A stretch of DNA of 64,000 nt from Polynucleobacter sp. (GTDB lineage: Bacteria; Pseudomonadota; Gammaproteobacteria; Burkholderiales; Burkholderiaceae), in the NCBI GenBank assembly GCA_024642065.1, contig JAHEBW010000045.1, positions 62,001 to 126,000 on the forward strand. The letters run 5' to 3'. A model generated the notes under the pieces. The model was not told the origin of the DNA, did no database searches, and was given only the letters and a program-made list of their open reading frames with translations. Made by a program: the position numbers and the translations under genes. Below are positions 7,013-15,985 of the stretch, piece by piece. How positions within the stretch are numbered: position 1 is the stretch's first letter; every line of letters starts with the position of its first letter.

Positions 7013-7762
7013 TTATTCAGTTGCTTGAATTGTTCTACCATTCAAAGGTTGAACAGGTCTAGCGTTCATTTTGAATATATTTTTAAAAGAACCTAATTGA
7101 GCGTTAGACATTTCAATTGGCGTTTTTAAGATGAAGAATGAAACTTCTTCACTACAAGGTGGTGTAGTCAAAGAACCTGTGTAACTGTAATTTGCTGATG
7201 AACTAGGCAAAATATCAGCAGCATTAAATTTATTTTTAAGGTTAATTTTTGACTCAGATTTTGGCAAATTACTAAAAACATCTTTTAAAGGGGCATTCTC
7301 TTTTCCCTCTTTGAAGAAAACACCAATTACACCTAATTTACCATCCGCAGATTTATGAACTAAATGTGCATTAATTGGATACGCTTTGCCATCAATTTTT
7401 TCTTCAGATGGCGTATGGAAGTGGAATTGCAAAATTTTATAATCTTTACCACCTAAATTTGCAGTACCACCATCTGCTAAATTAACTTGAATAGTGTGTC
7501 CATTATTAACTAATTCAGCGGCAGAAGATTTATAGTTAACATTAACTTTTCCAGTATTTGATTTCTTAACAACTTTAGTATCAATATCTAAAGGTGATTG
7601 CGATTTACCTAACTTACATGTCTTGAATTCTTCGCTAATCTCACCCCAATGAGATGGACCTTCTTTACCCTCATAAGACCAATGCCCATGCCCACCTGCG
7701 GCAAAAGATGTGCCACAACCGATGGAAACCAATAAGGTTAATAATAGTTTTGTCATTTTCAT
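7013..7762 (-). CDS. Periplasmic alpha-carbonic anhydrase
   Basis: 249-residue alpha-class carbonic anhydrase, converting CO2 and water to bicarbonate in the periplasm. An N-terminal Sec signal (KLLLTLLVSIGCGTSFA, cleavage before AGGHGHW) is followed by the family features WSYEGKEGPSHWG, QSPLDI, the two-histidine zinc strand QFHFHTPSE, the third ligand region AHLVH and the SLTTPPCSEEV loop. All three zinc histidines are present, so it is probably active. Lies as cargo inside E1 with its own terminator. Likely role: supply of bicarbonate or pH balance. Confidence 0.95.
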   Translation of the reverse strand: MKMTKLLLTLLVSIGCGTSFAAGGHGHWSYEGKEGPSHWGEISEEFKTCKLGKSQSPLDIDTKVVKKSNTGKVNVNYKSSAAELVNNGHTIQVNLADGGTANLGGKDYKILQFHFHTPSEEKIDGKAYPINAHLVHKSADGKLGVIGVFFKEGKENAPLKDVFSNLPKSESKINLKNKFNAADILPSSSANYSYTGSLTTPPCSEEVSFFILKTPIEMSNAQLGSFKNIFKMNARPVQPLNGRTIQATE

Positions 7763-7820
7763 GTAAGTCCTTAAATAAGTAAATTAAGCAACAATTCTAC
7801 ATGCTCACTATGAAAGATAA

Positions 7821-8399
7821 TTAAATTACCGAATAAACAGTTCCAATACCAATTTGAAGTTCTTTTGCAATCTGTTTGATACCCATCCCCTTTTCACGCA
7901 ATAGAACGACTGCTTGTTTCATTCCATCATTCATCTTTGATGGACGACCTAACTTTACTCCTCGTGCTTTTGCTGTTTGAAGTCCTGCACATACTCGTTC
8001 ACGAATCAAACTACGTTCATATTCAGAGAGGGCACCGAAGATACTGAACATCATTCTTCCTGAACTTGTTGATGTGTCCATTCCTTGTTGAAGAAAATAC
8101 AAGTCAACTTTGATTGATTGCAGTTCATTGAGTATTTCTACGAGATTTTGAAGACTTCTACCTAATCTATCAATTGACCAACACATCACCATGTCAAATC
8201 GTCCTCTAACTGCATCTTTCATCATCGCATCAAGAGAAGGTCTATCGTAACGAGATTTGGCACCCGAGATGCCGTTATCTACGTATTCTTGAGTGATGAC
8301 ATACCCCATACGAGTTGCGACTGCTCTGAGTTCGTTTAATTGATTCTCAGTAGTCTGTTTATCAGTAGATACACGAGCATAGAGTGCAACTTTCTTCAT
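7821..8399 (-). CDS. Serine recombinase (resolvase/invertase family), E1 copy
   Basis: 192 residues. N-terminal catalytic domain with the nucleophile serine in YARVSTDKQ (about residue 10), the long E helix after LSEYERSLIRERV, the GRPSK linker and a C-terminal helix-turn-helix (IKQIAKELQIGIGTVYSVI). Length and domain order match Tn3 resolvases and Gin/Hin invertases. The E2 copy (42808-43389) differs at only five internal positions plus one extra N-terminal residue. In both elements the gene sits near the att site opposite the integrase and faces inward. It may resolve multimers or control inversion; no substrate site is proven. Confidence 0.93.
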   Translation of the reverse strand: MKKVALYARVSTDKQTTENQLNELRAVATRMGYVITQEYVDNGISGAKSRYDRPSLDAMMKDAVRGRFDMVMCWSIDRLGRSLQNLVEILNELQSIKVDLYFLQQGMDTSTSSGRMMFSIFGALSEYERSLIRERVCAGLQTAKARGVKLGRPSKMNDGMKQAVVLLREKGMGIKQIAKELQIGIGTVYSVI

Positions 8400-8433
8400 A
8401 ACTTACCTTTCGGAAAAGATTGTTCGGTAAGTT
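8400..8433. promoter_or_regulatory. Inverted repeat before the E1 serine recombinase
   Basis: 8-bp arms AACTTACC (8400-8407) and GGTAAGTT (8426-8433), spanning the ribosome site. The equivalent place in E2 (42775-42804) keeps the arrangement with changed bases in the arms (GATACC and GGTCTC, one mismatch). A binding or crossover site of the recombinase, or an operator, is possible. Confidence 0.5.
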
Positions 8434-8632
8434 GGACGGTATCAGGGGTGGATGGAATGGCAACCACCCTTCTCTAATCATTAAATATGTTTCTCAGGGA
8501 CTGAGTTTATTTTCTTGGTCTATGTTACGGTACAAATTCTGTCCAAATATTGTCCAAATTTGGCATGATTTTTTTAACATTTTAGGTTTATATCTATTTG
8601 CTTGAAATTTCTCTGAGTTAGTAATCTATTGA
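8434..8632. other. Right end of E1, non-coding
   Basis: No gene seen. It holds two direct copies of TGTCCAAAT (8540-8548 and 8551-8559, 11-bp period), a possible arm-type integrase site, and an AT-rich stretch leading to attR at 8633. Confidence 0.4.
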
Positions 8633-8724
8633 TAGATAACGAGTTGTTCTATATGGACAAGACTATGATGGTCTTCGGCGATGCGAAGAAGGTCATTGAA
8701 GATATGGTTAAAGCTGTTGAGTAA
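8633..8724 (+). pseudogene. Displaced 3' end of pntB, attR of E1
   Basis: Remnant of pntB: in frame from 8635 it reads DNELFYMDKT and continues to MVKAVE and TAA at 8722-8724. It matches 2491-2570 with two silent differences. It has no start codon and no longer belongs to a full gene. Excision of E1 would restore an intact pntB ending here, directly ahead of the terminator at 8746. Confidence 0.92.
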
Positions 8725-8745
8725 ACAGTTAAGACTAAATAAAGA

Positions 8746-8766
8746 ACCGCCTTCGGGCGGTTTTTT
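8746..8766 (+). terminator. Original terminator of the pnt operon
   Basis: Arms ACCGCC (8746-8751) and GGCGGT (8756-8761) around the TTCG tetraloop, followed by a T-run. It is 22 bp past the old pntB stop at 8724 and is now cut off from pntB by E1. Confidence 0.9.
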
Positions 8767-8794
8767 ATTGCCTCAATTTTATGTATGATGAACC

Positions 8795-8965
8795 ATGAAT
8801 ATCAAAAAGCGCTTAACACTGGCACAAATCAAACGGCAAGCTTTGCTGAAAGCAGGAATTGCTCCTAGTTCTTACGGTTCTAAAAAGTTAACTCAAGTTG
8901 TTGCGAGTAAGAAGAGAAAGCTGGAAAGCCGCAAACAGAAACATAAGCATGTTGATTTACATTGA
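8795..8965 (+). CDS. Small basic protein, 56 residues
   Basis: ATG at 8795, TGA at 8963-8965. Rich in lysine and arginine (KKRLTLAQIKRQALLKAG, then KKRKLESRKQKHKH) and without a membrane segment. Family not recognised; the composition suggests nucleic-acid or ribosome contact. It is the only open frame between the pnt terminator and the groEL terminator. Its 3' end runs into a tandem repeat (8951-8990). No clear ribosome site is seen, so it is given moderate confidence. Confidence 0.45.
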   Translation: MNIKKRLTLAQIKRQALLKAGIAPSSYGSKKLTQVVASKKRKLESRKQKHKHVDLH

Positions 8966-8990
8966 TACACATTGATTTACATTGATTCAC
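8951..8990 (+). repeat. Four 10-bp tandem repeats
   Basis: Units GTTGATTTAC, ATTGATACAC, ATTGATTTAC, ATTGATTCAC (pattern RTTGATNNAC). They begin inside the 3' end of the small basic ORF and continue past its stop, ahead of the groEL terminator. Confidence 0.8.
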
Positions 8991-9012
8991 ATGTAATTCA
9001 AATTGATTGAAT

Positions 9013-9044
9013 AAAAAAAGGCGCCGCATGCGGCGCCTTTTCAA
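9013..9044 (-). terminator. Terminator of groES-groEL
   Basis: Perfect palindrome at 9020-9037 (9-bp arms GGCGCCGCA and TGCGGCGCC) flanked by an A-run on the left and T-run on the right, so it can act in both directions. It lies 21 bp past the groEL stop. Confidence 0.92.
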
Positions 9045-9058
9045 TGAGCGGGGCTCAA

Positions 9059-10729
<1,671 letters not shown>

Positions 10730-10737
10730 TTATTTAA

Positions 10738-11028
10738 TTACTTCTGAACAACAGCCATGATGTCTTCTTCGCGCATAACTAGAAGCTCATTGCCATCAAC
10801 TTTGACTGTTTGACCAGCATACTTACCAAACAAAACACGGTCACCCACTTTGACATCCAAAGGGATTACCTTGCCTGAATCGTCTTTTTTGCCTGTACCA
10901 ACTGCAAGAATTTCACCTTGATCAGGTTTCTCAGCAGCAGTTTCAGGAATAACAAGACCTGAAGCTGTTTTAGTTTCGTTGTCCAAACGCTTGATGATCA
11001 CACGATCATGCAAAGGGCGTAGATTCAT
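10738..11028 (-). CDS. groES: Co-chaperonin GroES (10 kDa)
   Basis: 96 residues starting [14 protein letters not shown], the standard GroES N-terminus, with the mobile loop around [19 protein letters not shown] and the conserved [13 protein letters not shown]. Forms the heptameric lid of GroEL. First gene of the heat-shock operon, with an AGGAG site before the ATG (minus strand) and a CIRCE element about 90 bp upstream. Confidence 0.99.
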   Translation of the reverse strand: MNLRPLHDRVIIKRLDNETKTASGLVIPETAAEKPDQGEILAVGTGKKDDSGKVIPLDVKVGDRVLFGKYAGQTVKVDGNELLVMREEDIMAVVQK

Positions 11029-11117
11029 ATTGACTCCTTCAATAGGTTAGTAAGCGTTAACTTATTAGTTAGTAAAAACATTTAATTATAATTTCCATAA
11101 GTAGTTCTAATATTTTA

Positions 11118-11144
11118 TTAGCACTCTATATGGTTGAGTGCTAA
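11118..11144. promoter_or_regulatory. CIRCE operator (HrcA site) of groESL
   Basis: Perfect inverted repeat TTAGCACTC (11118-11126), nine bases, GAGTGCTAA (11136-11144), the exact CIRCE consensus. HrcA is expected to repress groES-groEL here until heat shock. Confidence 0.97.
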
Positions 11145-11300
11145 TTATAGGGATGCTAACCCACCTTTTCAAGGGTCATGGCTGAGTTTTATGTATTAAA
11201 AAACGATGCCGCCCTTTATTTAAAAGCATTTGAGAGGCTGACAGGCTCCCCAAGTCATCACTGAAAATATGTAACTAATTGATTCTTATTGGATTTATTT

Positions 11301-12140
11301 ATGAAACCGAAGTCCCGCCTATATTCCTTAGTTAGAAATTGGAGCCAAAAGCCTCAACTATCGGTTAAAGACGTTGGTCTGAAGCAAGCCTATCAACTCT
11401 CAGATGAGCCCGACCAAGCCCAATTAGAAAACTGGGCTAAAGCTCAGGAACTGTCATTTGAGCTAGTTTTATCTACGCAGGAAGAATATGTTCAAGCTGT
11501 CATCATGAAAGCCTTATCTGATTGCAAGACTGATGATGTCCTTCGCTTATTCAATGATGGCGTGAGAGCTGCCAGTTACTGGTATAGCTTTGCCAAACCA
11601 ACTCCCTTAATTTTCCCAATGCAAACAGAATGGTTGCTCAATCCCATCATTCTGAACGGCATTCAGAACGCGCTATTGAACTGTCACTTACCGATTGGAT
11701 TAATCCAAATAGGATTAGTTGATAGAGCGATGCCAGATCAATTTATTTCAGCTCAAAGCGCGCTAATTAAATTGCAAAGGATGGGGATACTTCTACATCT
11801 ATTTAATTTTCAAGGTGAAGAACAAGATTGCCAGCTCATTCATGAACACGCATTCACACATGTTCATTTAACAAGCCACATTGTTAGGCAAGCCATTCCA
11901 GGAAGTCTTTGCGAAAAGAAGTTGATTTACTTAATCAAAATGATTCATGAATATGGGTACAAGTCAGTCGCAGGGCCTCTCAAACTTTTACACGACAAAT
12001 CAGTAGCTAAGACTCACAAAATTGATTGCTATTACGGCCCGAATGTCATGCCAGCAATGACGCTGCACCAGGTAATCAAATTAGGTCGCAGACCTCAACA
12101 AAAAACAATTGCTCACAGCCTGATCAATAAGAAATCTTAA
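11301..12140 (+). CDS. Degenerate EAL-domain protein
   Basis: 279 residues. The body (about residues 60-255) follows the EAL fold pattern (ILNGIQNALLN, HLPIGLIQIGLVDRAMP, LIKLQRMGILLHLFNF, IHEYGYKSVAGPL, DCYYGP) but the acidic and metal-binding motifs of active c-di-GMP phosphodiesterases are replaced: ELTE-type glutamate is IQIG, DDFG is FNFQ and EGVE is AGPL. It is probably catalytically dead and works by binding. ATG 11301 is preferred over TTG 11289 because GGA lies 7 bp ahead. Its place before a BvgA-like regulator and a hybrid kinase recalls bvgR of Bordetella. Confidence 0.7.
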   Translation: MKPKSRLYSLVRNWSQKPQLSVKDVGLKQAYQLSDEPDQAQLENWAKAQELSFELVLSTQEEYVQAVIMKALSDCKTDDVLRLFNDGVRAASYWYSFAKPTPLIFPMQTEWLLNPIILNGIQNALLNCHLPIGLIQIGLVDRAMPDQFISAQSALIKLQRMGILLHLFNFQGEEQDCQLIHEHAFTHVHLTSHIVRQAIPGSLCEKKLIYLIKMIHEYGYKSVAGPLKLLHDKSVAKTHKIDCYYGPNVMPAMTLHQVIKLGRRPQQKTIAHSLINKKS

Positions 12141-12147
12141 GAAATTT

Positions 12148-12771
12148 ATGCGTAAAACAGTTTTATTAGTCGATGACCATCCAGCTATGCTGTGGGCTCT
12201 AAAAAATATGCTTTCAGAATCCGTTCACTTTGAAATTATTGGTGAGGCTACCAATGGTGATGAGTGCATTGAGTTTTCAAGAATTCAAAAAGCAGATCTC
12301 ATCATTCTGGATATTGATATGCCCAAGACGGATGGCTTAGACGTAATTAAGAGATTGAAGACACTAACCCCAAAGTCCCGAGTACTTGTAGTTTCAAGCC
12401 TTGATGCACAGGTTTATGGGGGCAGAATTAGAACTATTGGTGGGCACGGCTTTATCAATAAAACAGCTAGCTCAGACATCATCATGGCCGCATGCATTGC
12501 GGTATCACAGGGCTATACCTTTTTTCACACCAACCAGAGTGGCCAAGCAGTTAGTAGTGATGAAGAAATCATTTCATCATTTTCACCAAGAGAATTTCAA
12601 GTACTGAAGTACCTAGCAGATGGTTATAGCAATTGTGATATTTCAGAGTTTTTACATATCAGCAATAAAACGGTATCGACCTATAAAAATCGTATTTACA
12701 GAAAGCTAGGCGTTAACAATATTGCTGAATTAATTGCATTTTGTAGAACTAACAAAATAGTAGATATCTAA
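12148..12771 (+). CDS. LuxR/FixJ-type response regulator
   Basis: 207 residues: receiver domain (about 1-120) with acidic pair in LLVDDHPAML, phosphoacceptor Asp in LIILDIDMPKTDG and a conserved Lys in GFINKTAS, then a LuxR-type helix-turn-helix (SPREFQVLKYLADGYSN to NKTVSTYKNRIYRKLGV). The domain plan is that of BvgA/EvgA. The kinase gene follows after 1 bp, so they form a pair. Expected to bind DNA when phosphorylated; targets are unknown, the adjacent dacB being a candidate. Confidence 0.93.
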   Translation: MRKTVLLVDDHPAMLWALKNMLSESVHFEIIGEATNGDECIEFSRIQKADLIILDIDMPKTDGLDVIKRLKTLTPKSRVLVVSSLDAQVYGGRIRTIGGHGFINKTASSDIIMAACIAVSQGYTFFHTNQSGQAVSSDEEIISSFSPREFQVLKYLADGYSNCDISEFLHISNKTVSTYKNRIYRKLGVNNIAELIAFCRTNKIVDI

Positions 12772-12772
12772 A

Positions 12773-14368
12773 ATGCAGGGATACCTAGAGTTTGCAAGCG
12801 CCGCTCTTTCGGCGAGCTGCTTATTATTAATTTATAAAAATATAAAATCATTACGGTTAATTAAAACTTTAATGATGGAATCAGCGCATCTCAAAGAGGC
12901 CAATCAATACAAGCAAGATGCTCTATCAAACATTAGCCATGAAATAAGAACACCCATCAGTGCCATTTTGGGTGCCCAAGAAAAAATTTTGCGTGAACAT
13001 CAATTGCCAGAGCACGATCGGAAGATTCTTTCCAGCGCTCATGCTTCAGCAAAGTCAATGCTTGAAATGCTAAATCAAGTTCTAGACCTTTCGAAAATAG
13101 AGGCCGGAAAGTTGGCGCTTGATGAAAACGCCTGCGACTTAAAGAATCTTCTCAAGCAAATCGAAAGAACATTTCTAACGTTGGCCAAGCAATCGGGAAA
13201 CCGTTTGCAATTTGAAATATGTTCAGACATTGCAGATAGCCTCATCCTGGACGGCACTCGACTGGGGCAAATTATTCACAATCTATTAAGTAATGCCATC
13301 AAACAAACCCGCAACGGTGAAATACTCATTAGCACTAAGGTAATTGCCAATGATCACTTTGGACAATTGATCTATTTTGAATGTGCTGATACCGGCTCAG
13401 GCATGTCAGACTCTGAGATGAAGAGACTATTGCAGCCCTATGAACAAAACCTTAAAAATGTCACTCAATTTTCAGAAATGGGGGCTGGCTTAGGTCTAGC
13501 CATTACAGAGCATCTTCTTCATTTAATGCATAGCCGTCTAAATATCGAATCTGAAGTTAATCTGGGTAGTTCATTTAGCTTTACCTTAGCTCTAAGAAGA
13601 TCAATCGACCACCCGCGGTATGGTGAGGAAAAGATAGCAATACATAAGCCCATGTCACCGGCTGAACAAAATAAGACTGTGATGATTGTGGATGACCATA
13701 CCCCTAGCCGCCTTATTACCGAATCTCAATTTAAGGAAATGGGCTATTGCGTGCATAGTTGCCGAAATGGAGAAGAAGCACTTGCATTAATGGAAAACCA
13801 CTTGTTTGATATGGTTGTTACAGATTTCTCTATGCCCGGAATGAGCGGAGAAGATTTAGCGAAGCAAATAAGATCGTCTCAATATGGGCCATCCATAAAA
13901 ATATATGGAATTACTGCGCGTACTGAAGGCGCTAAAGAACTACTTCAACCAGACAATCCCTTTGATAATATTTTGATTAAGCCAGCCTCACTAGCTGATT
14001 GGCATAGAGAGATTTATTTAAAAGATACCTATTTAGAGCATTTAATCAAGCTTGCTGGTGATGCACCGAATGTCTGCAGCATTATTGCTGAAGAAATCTT
14101 GCATCATCAAAAACATGTTTTCTCTATTTTGAAGAGGTCTTATGAAGCTGGAGGGGTCAGTATTGATGACAAACAGATCAAACAGATAGCCCACAAGTTA
14201 TTGGGTGGTGCAAAACTCAGCAATGATCTAACGCTGATCAAACTCTGCGAAAGAGTGCAAAAGAGCTCCTTAAAAATCCAAGCCAATCTTTTAACTGAAA
14301 TCTGCATTGCCCTTACAAAATCAAATCGAATCTTAAATGAACTAGTTCAGGAAAATAAGATGAAGTAA
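12773..14368 (+). CDS. Hybrid sensor histidine kinase with receiver and Hpt domains
   Basis: 531 residues. One N-terminal membrane segment (about 5-25) and no sizeable periplasmic domain; HisKA with SNISHEIRTP (about residue 55), HATPase with NLLSNAIKQT, DTGSGMS and GAGLGLAI; a receiver (about 300-415) with VDDH and VVTDFSMPGMSG; and a C-terminal Hpt domain with AHKLLGGAKL (about 470). This is the phosphorelay order of BvgS/EvgS, but the solute-binding sensor part is missing, so it probably senses through the membrane segment, cytoplasm or a partner. Coupled to the response regulator before it. Confidence 0.92.
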   Translation: MQGYLEFASAALSASCLLLIYKNIKSLRLIKTLMMESAHLKEANQYKQDALSNISHEIRTPISAILGAQEKILREHQLPEHDRKILSSAHASAKSMLEMLNQVLDLSKIEAGKLALDENACDLKNLLKQIERTFLTLAKQSGNRLQFEICSDIADSLILDGTRLGQIIHNLLSNAIKQTRNGEILISTKVIANDHFGQLIYFECADTGSGMSDSEMKRLLQPYEQNLKNVTQFSEMGAGLGLAITEHLLHLMHSRLNIESEVNLGSSFSFTLALRRSIDHPRYGEEKIAIHKPMSPAEQNKTVMIVDDHTPSRLITESQFKEMGYCVHSCRNGEEALALMENHLFDMVVTDFSMPGMSGEDLAKQIRSSQYGPSIKIYGITARTEGAKELLQPDNPFDNILIKPASLADWHREIYLKDTYLEHLIKLAGDAPNVCSIIAEEILHHQKHVFSILKRSYEAGGVSIDDKQIKQIAHKLLGGAKLSNDLTLIKLCERVQKSSLKIQANLLTEICIALTKSNRILNELVQENKMK

Positions 14369-14407
14369 GTATTGTCGATATTTATGTTTTAGCTATAGTA
14401 TTTGCCT

Positions 14408-15985
14408 ATGAATCATCTTTTTTCTAGGAGCCTCTTTACCCTTGCAGCGCTAATATTCATTAGCTCCCCCTGCTCCGCTAATAACACTCCTGGAAATACA
14501 AACCTTCCAACTCCGATTGCTCAAGCCATTAAAAAAAGTGGCATTCCTGCTGAATCAATTGCTTTATCAATCGATAAAATTAATGTCAAAAGCCCCTCTG
14601 AGAAAAAATATCTCAGCAAAAGTTTGATTCACTGGCAAGCGAATATTCCAATGAACCCAGCATCAACCATGAAGCTGGTAACAAGTCTTGCAGCAATGGA
14701 AGTCCTAGGGCCCCAATATCGCTGGAAAACAGACTTATTAACTAACGGTCGAATTCAAAATGAAATCCTCAAGGGTGACTTGCTCATTAGAGGAAGTGGA
14801 GATCCCAAGCTAATCCCTGAAGAAATTAATAAGATGCTGTTAAATCTTAAGAGTATTGGCGTTAAGAAAATTGATGGCAATCTAATCTTTGATCGAAGTG
14901 CTTACGACAACTCCGTTAAAGAATCTTCATTCTCAGACGGAGAACCCACAAGGGCTTACAACGTATCGCCAGATGCCCTTCTGTTTTCCTTCAATAGCTT
15001 CAGCTTTCAGTTCTTCCCTAATATCAATAATGATCTGGTTCTCATTAAACAAACTCCACGCATTGCCAATTTAAAAATTGATAACAATTTAAGAATTATT
15101 GAGGCCCCCTGCACTGACTGGAAAAAAGACATCAACATGTCTATTGGTGTGCAAAAAAATGGCGAATGGCTTGCAAGCTTTGATGGTCTATATCCAAGTG
15201 GCTGTAAAACCGCTTTTTGGAATGTCGTTGCCAGCGATAGCGATAGTTTTTTACTTCAAAGCTTTATTGCAGCATGGGAAGATATAGGTGGCGTGTGGAT
15301 TAAAAAACCCACATTAAAAAATATGCCTCTATTAAGTAACTTCAAACCCATTGTGACGCACTTTGGCGTACCTCTTTACGAATCTGTAAAAGACATCAAT
15401 AAGCTCTCAAACAACGTTATGGCTAGACAAGTTCTACTAACAATGGCATTGGAGAAATCAGGTAAACCAGGCAACACAAATAACGGCATGAAAATTGTTA
15501 AAGAATGGTTAAACAAAAATCAACTCAACATGCCAGAACTAGTTATAGAAAACGGATCTGGATTATCACGGGTCGAGCGTATTAGCAGCCAACACCTGAA
15601 TCAGATCCTTCTCTTAGGTCTTAACTCATCCACTAATAACTATTATCTTGAATCACTTCCAATTGCTGGATTTGACGGTACGATGAAACATCGCCTCTTA
15701 GATAAATTTAGAAAAGTAGTGCCCAATAAGAAGGAAGCTGCGGCATTAGAAAAAAACACAGAACTATTTCCGGATGGCCTCAAAAAATATGGGGCCTATA
15801 TCAAGACAGGTTCACTGGTTGATGTGAGAAGTATTTCGGGCTATGTGGTGAGTCGATCAGGCCATGTTTATGCCGTTACTTCATTTATCAATGATCGCAA
15901 TGCCAATGCTGGCAGGGGTATTCATGATGCAGCGCTTAGCTGGCTGCTAGATGATGGTCCACAAGCCCACCCTGTAAAACATTAA
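14408..15985 (+). CDS. dacB: D-alanyl-D-alanine carboxypeptidase/endopeptidase (PBP4 type)
   Basis: About 525 residues of the S13 (DacB) family, a periplasmic enzyme trimming or cutting peptidoglycan cross-links. It has a signal peptide (LFTLAALIFISSPCSA) and the three penicillin-binding motifs: SxxK in NPASTMKLV, SxN in KLSNNVMA and KTG in IKTGSLVD. ATG 14408 is chosen rather than the TTG at 14402. The stop abuts that of the convergent tsaC gene with no gap. It follows the hybrid kinase by about 40 bp, where a separate promoter is possible. Confidence 0.95.
   Translation: MNHLFSRSLFTLAALIFISSPCSANNTPGNTNLPTPIAQAIKKSGIPAESIALSIDKINVKSPSEKKYLSKSLIHWQANIPMNPASTMKLVTSLAAMEVLGPQYRWKTDLLTNGRIQNEILKGDLLIRGSGDPKLIPEEINKMLLNLKSIGVKKIDGNLIFDRSAYDNSVKESSFSDGEPTRAYNVSPDALLFSFNSFSFQFFPNINNDLVLIKQTPRIANLKIDNNLRIIEAPCTDWKKDINMSIGVQKNGEWLASFDGLYPSGCKTAFWNVVASDSDSFLLQSFIAAWEDIGGVWIKKPTLKNMPLLSNFKPIVTHFGVPLYESVKDINKLSNNVMARQVLLTMALEKSGKPGNTNNGMKIVKEWLNKNQLNMPELVIENGSGLSRVERISSQHLNQILLLGLNSSTNNYYLESLPIAGFDGTMKHRLLDKFRKVVPNKKEAAALEKNTELFPDGLKKYGAYIKTGSLVDVRSISGYVVSRSGHVYAVTSFINDRNANAGRGIHDAALSWLLDDGPQAHPVKH

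Larger units (their letters stand above)
2511..8708 (+). mobile_element. Integrative element E1 (in pntB)
   Basis: About 6.1 kb bounded by the pntB direct repeats. Contents in order: tyrosine integrase (rightward), structured RNA-like module with small genes, four unrecognised genes, alpha-carbonic anhydrase, serine recombinase (leftward, facing in). Intergenic base composition is more AT-rich than in the flanking chromosome. No relaxase, replication protein or phage structural gene is visible, so how it would move between cells is unknown. The layout matches element E2 read on the other strand. Confidence 0.88.

Noticed and set aside
2511-8708. E1 as a prophage remnant
   Set aside because: No capsid, tail, terminase, lysis or replication gene; cargo is metabolic and hypothetical.
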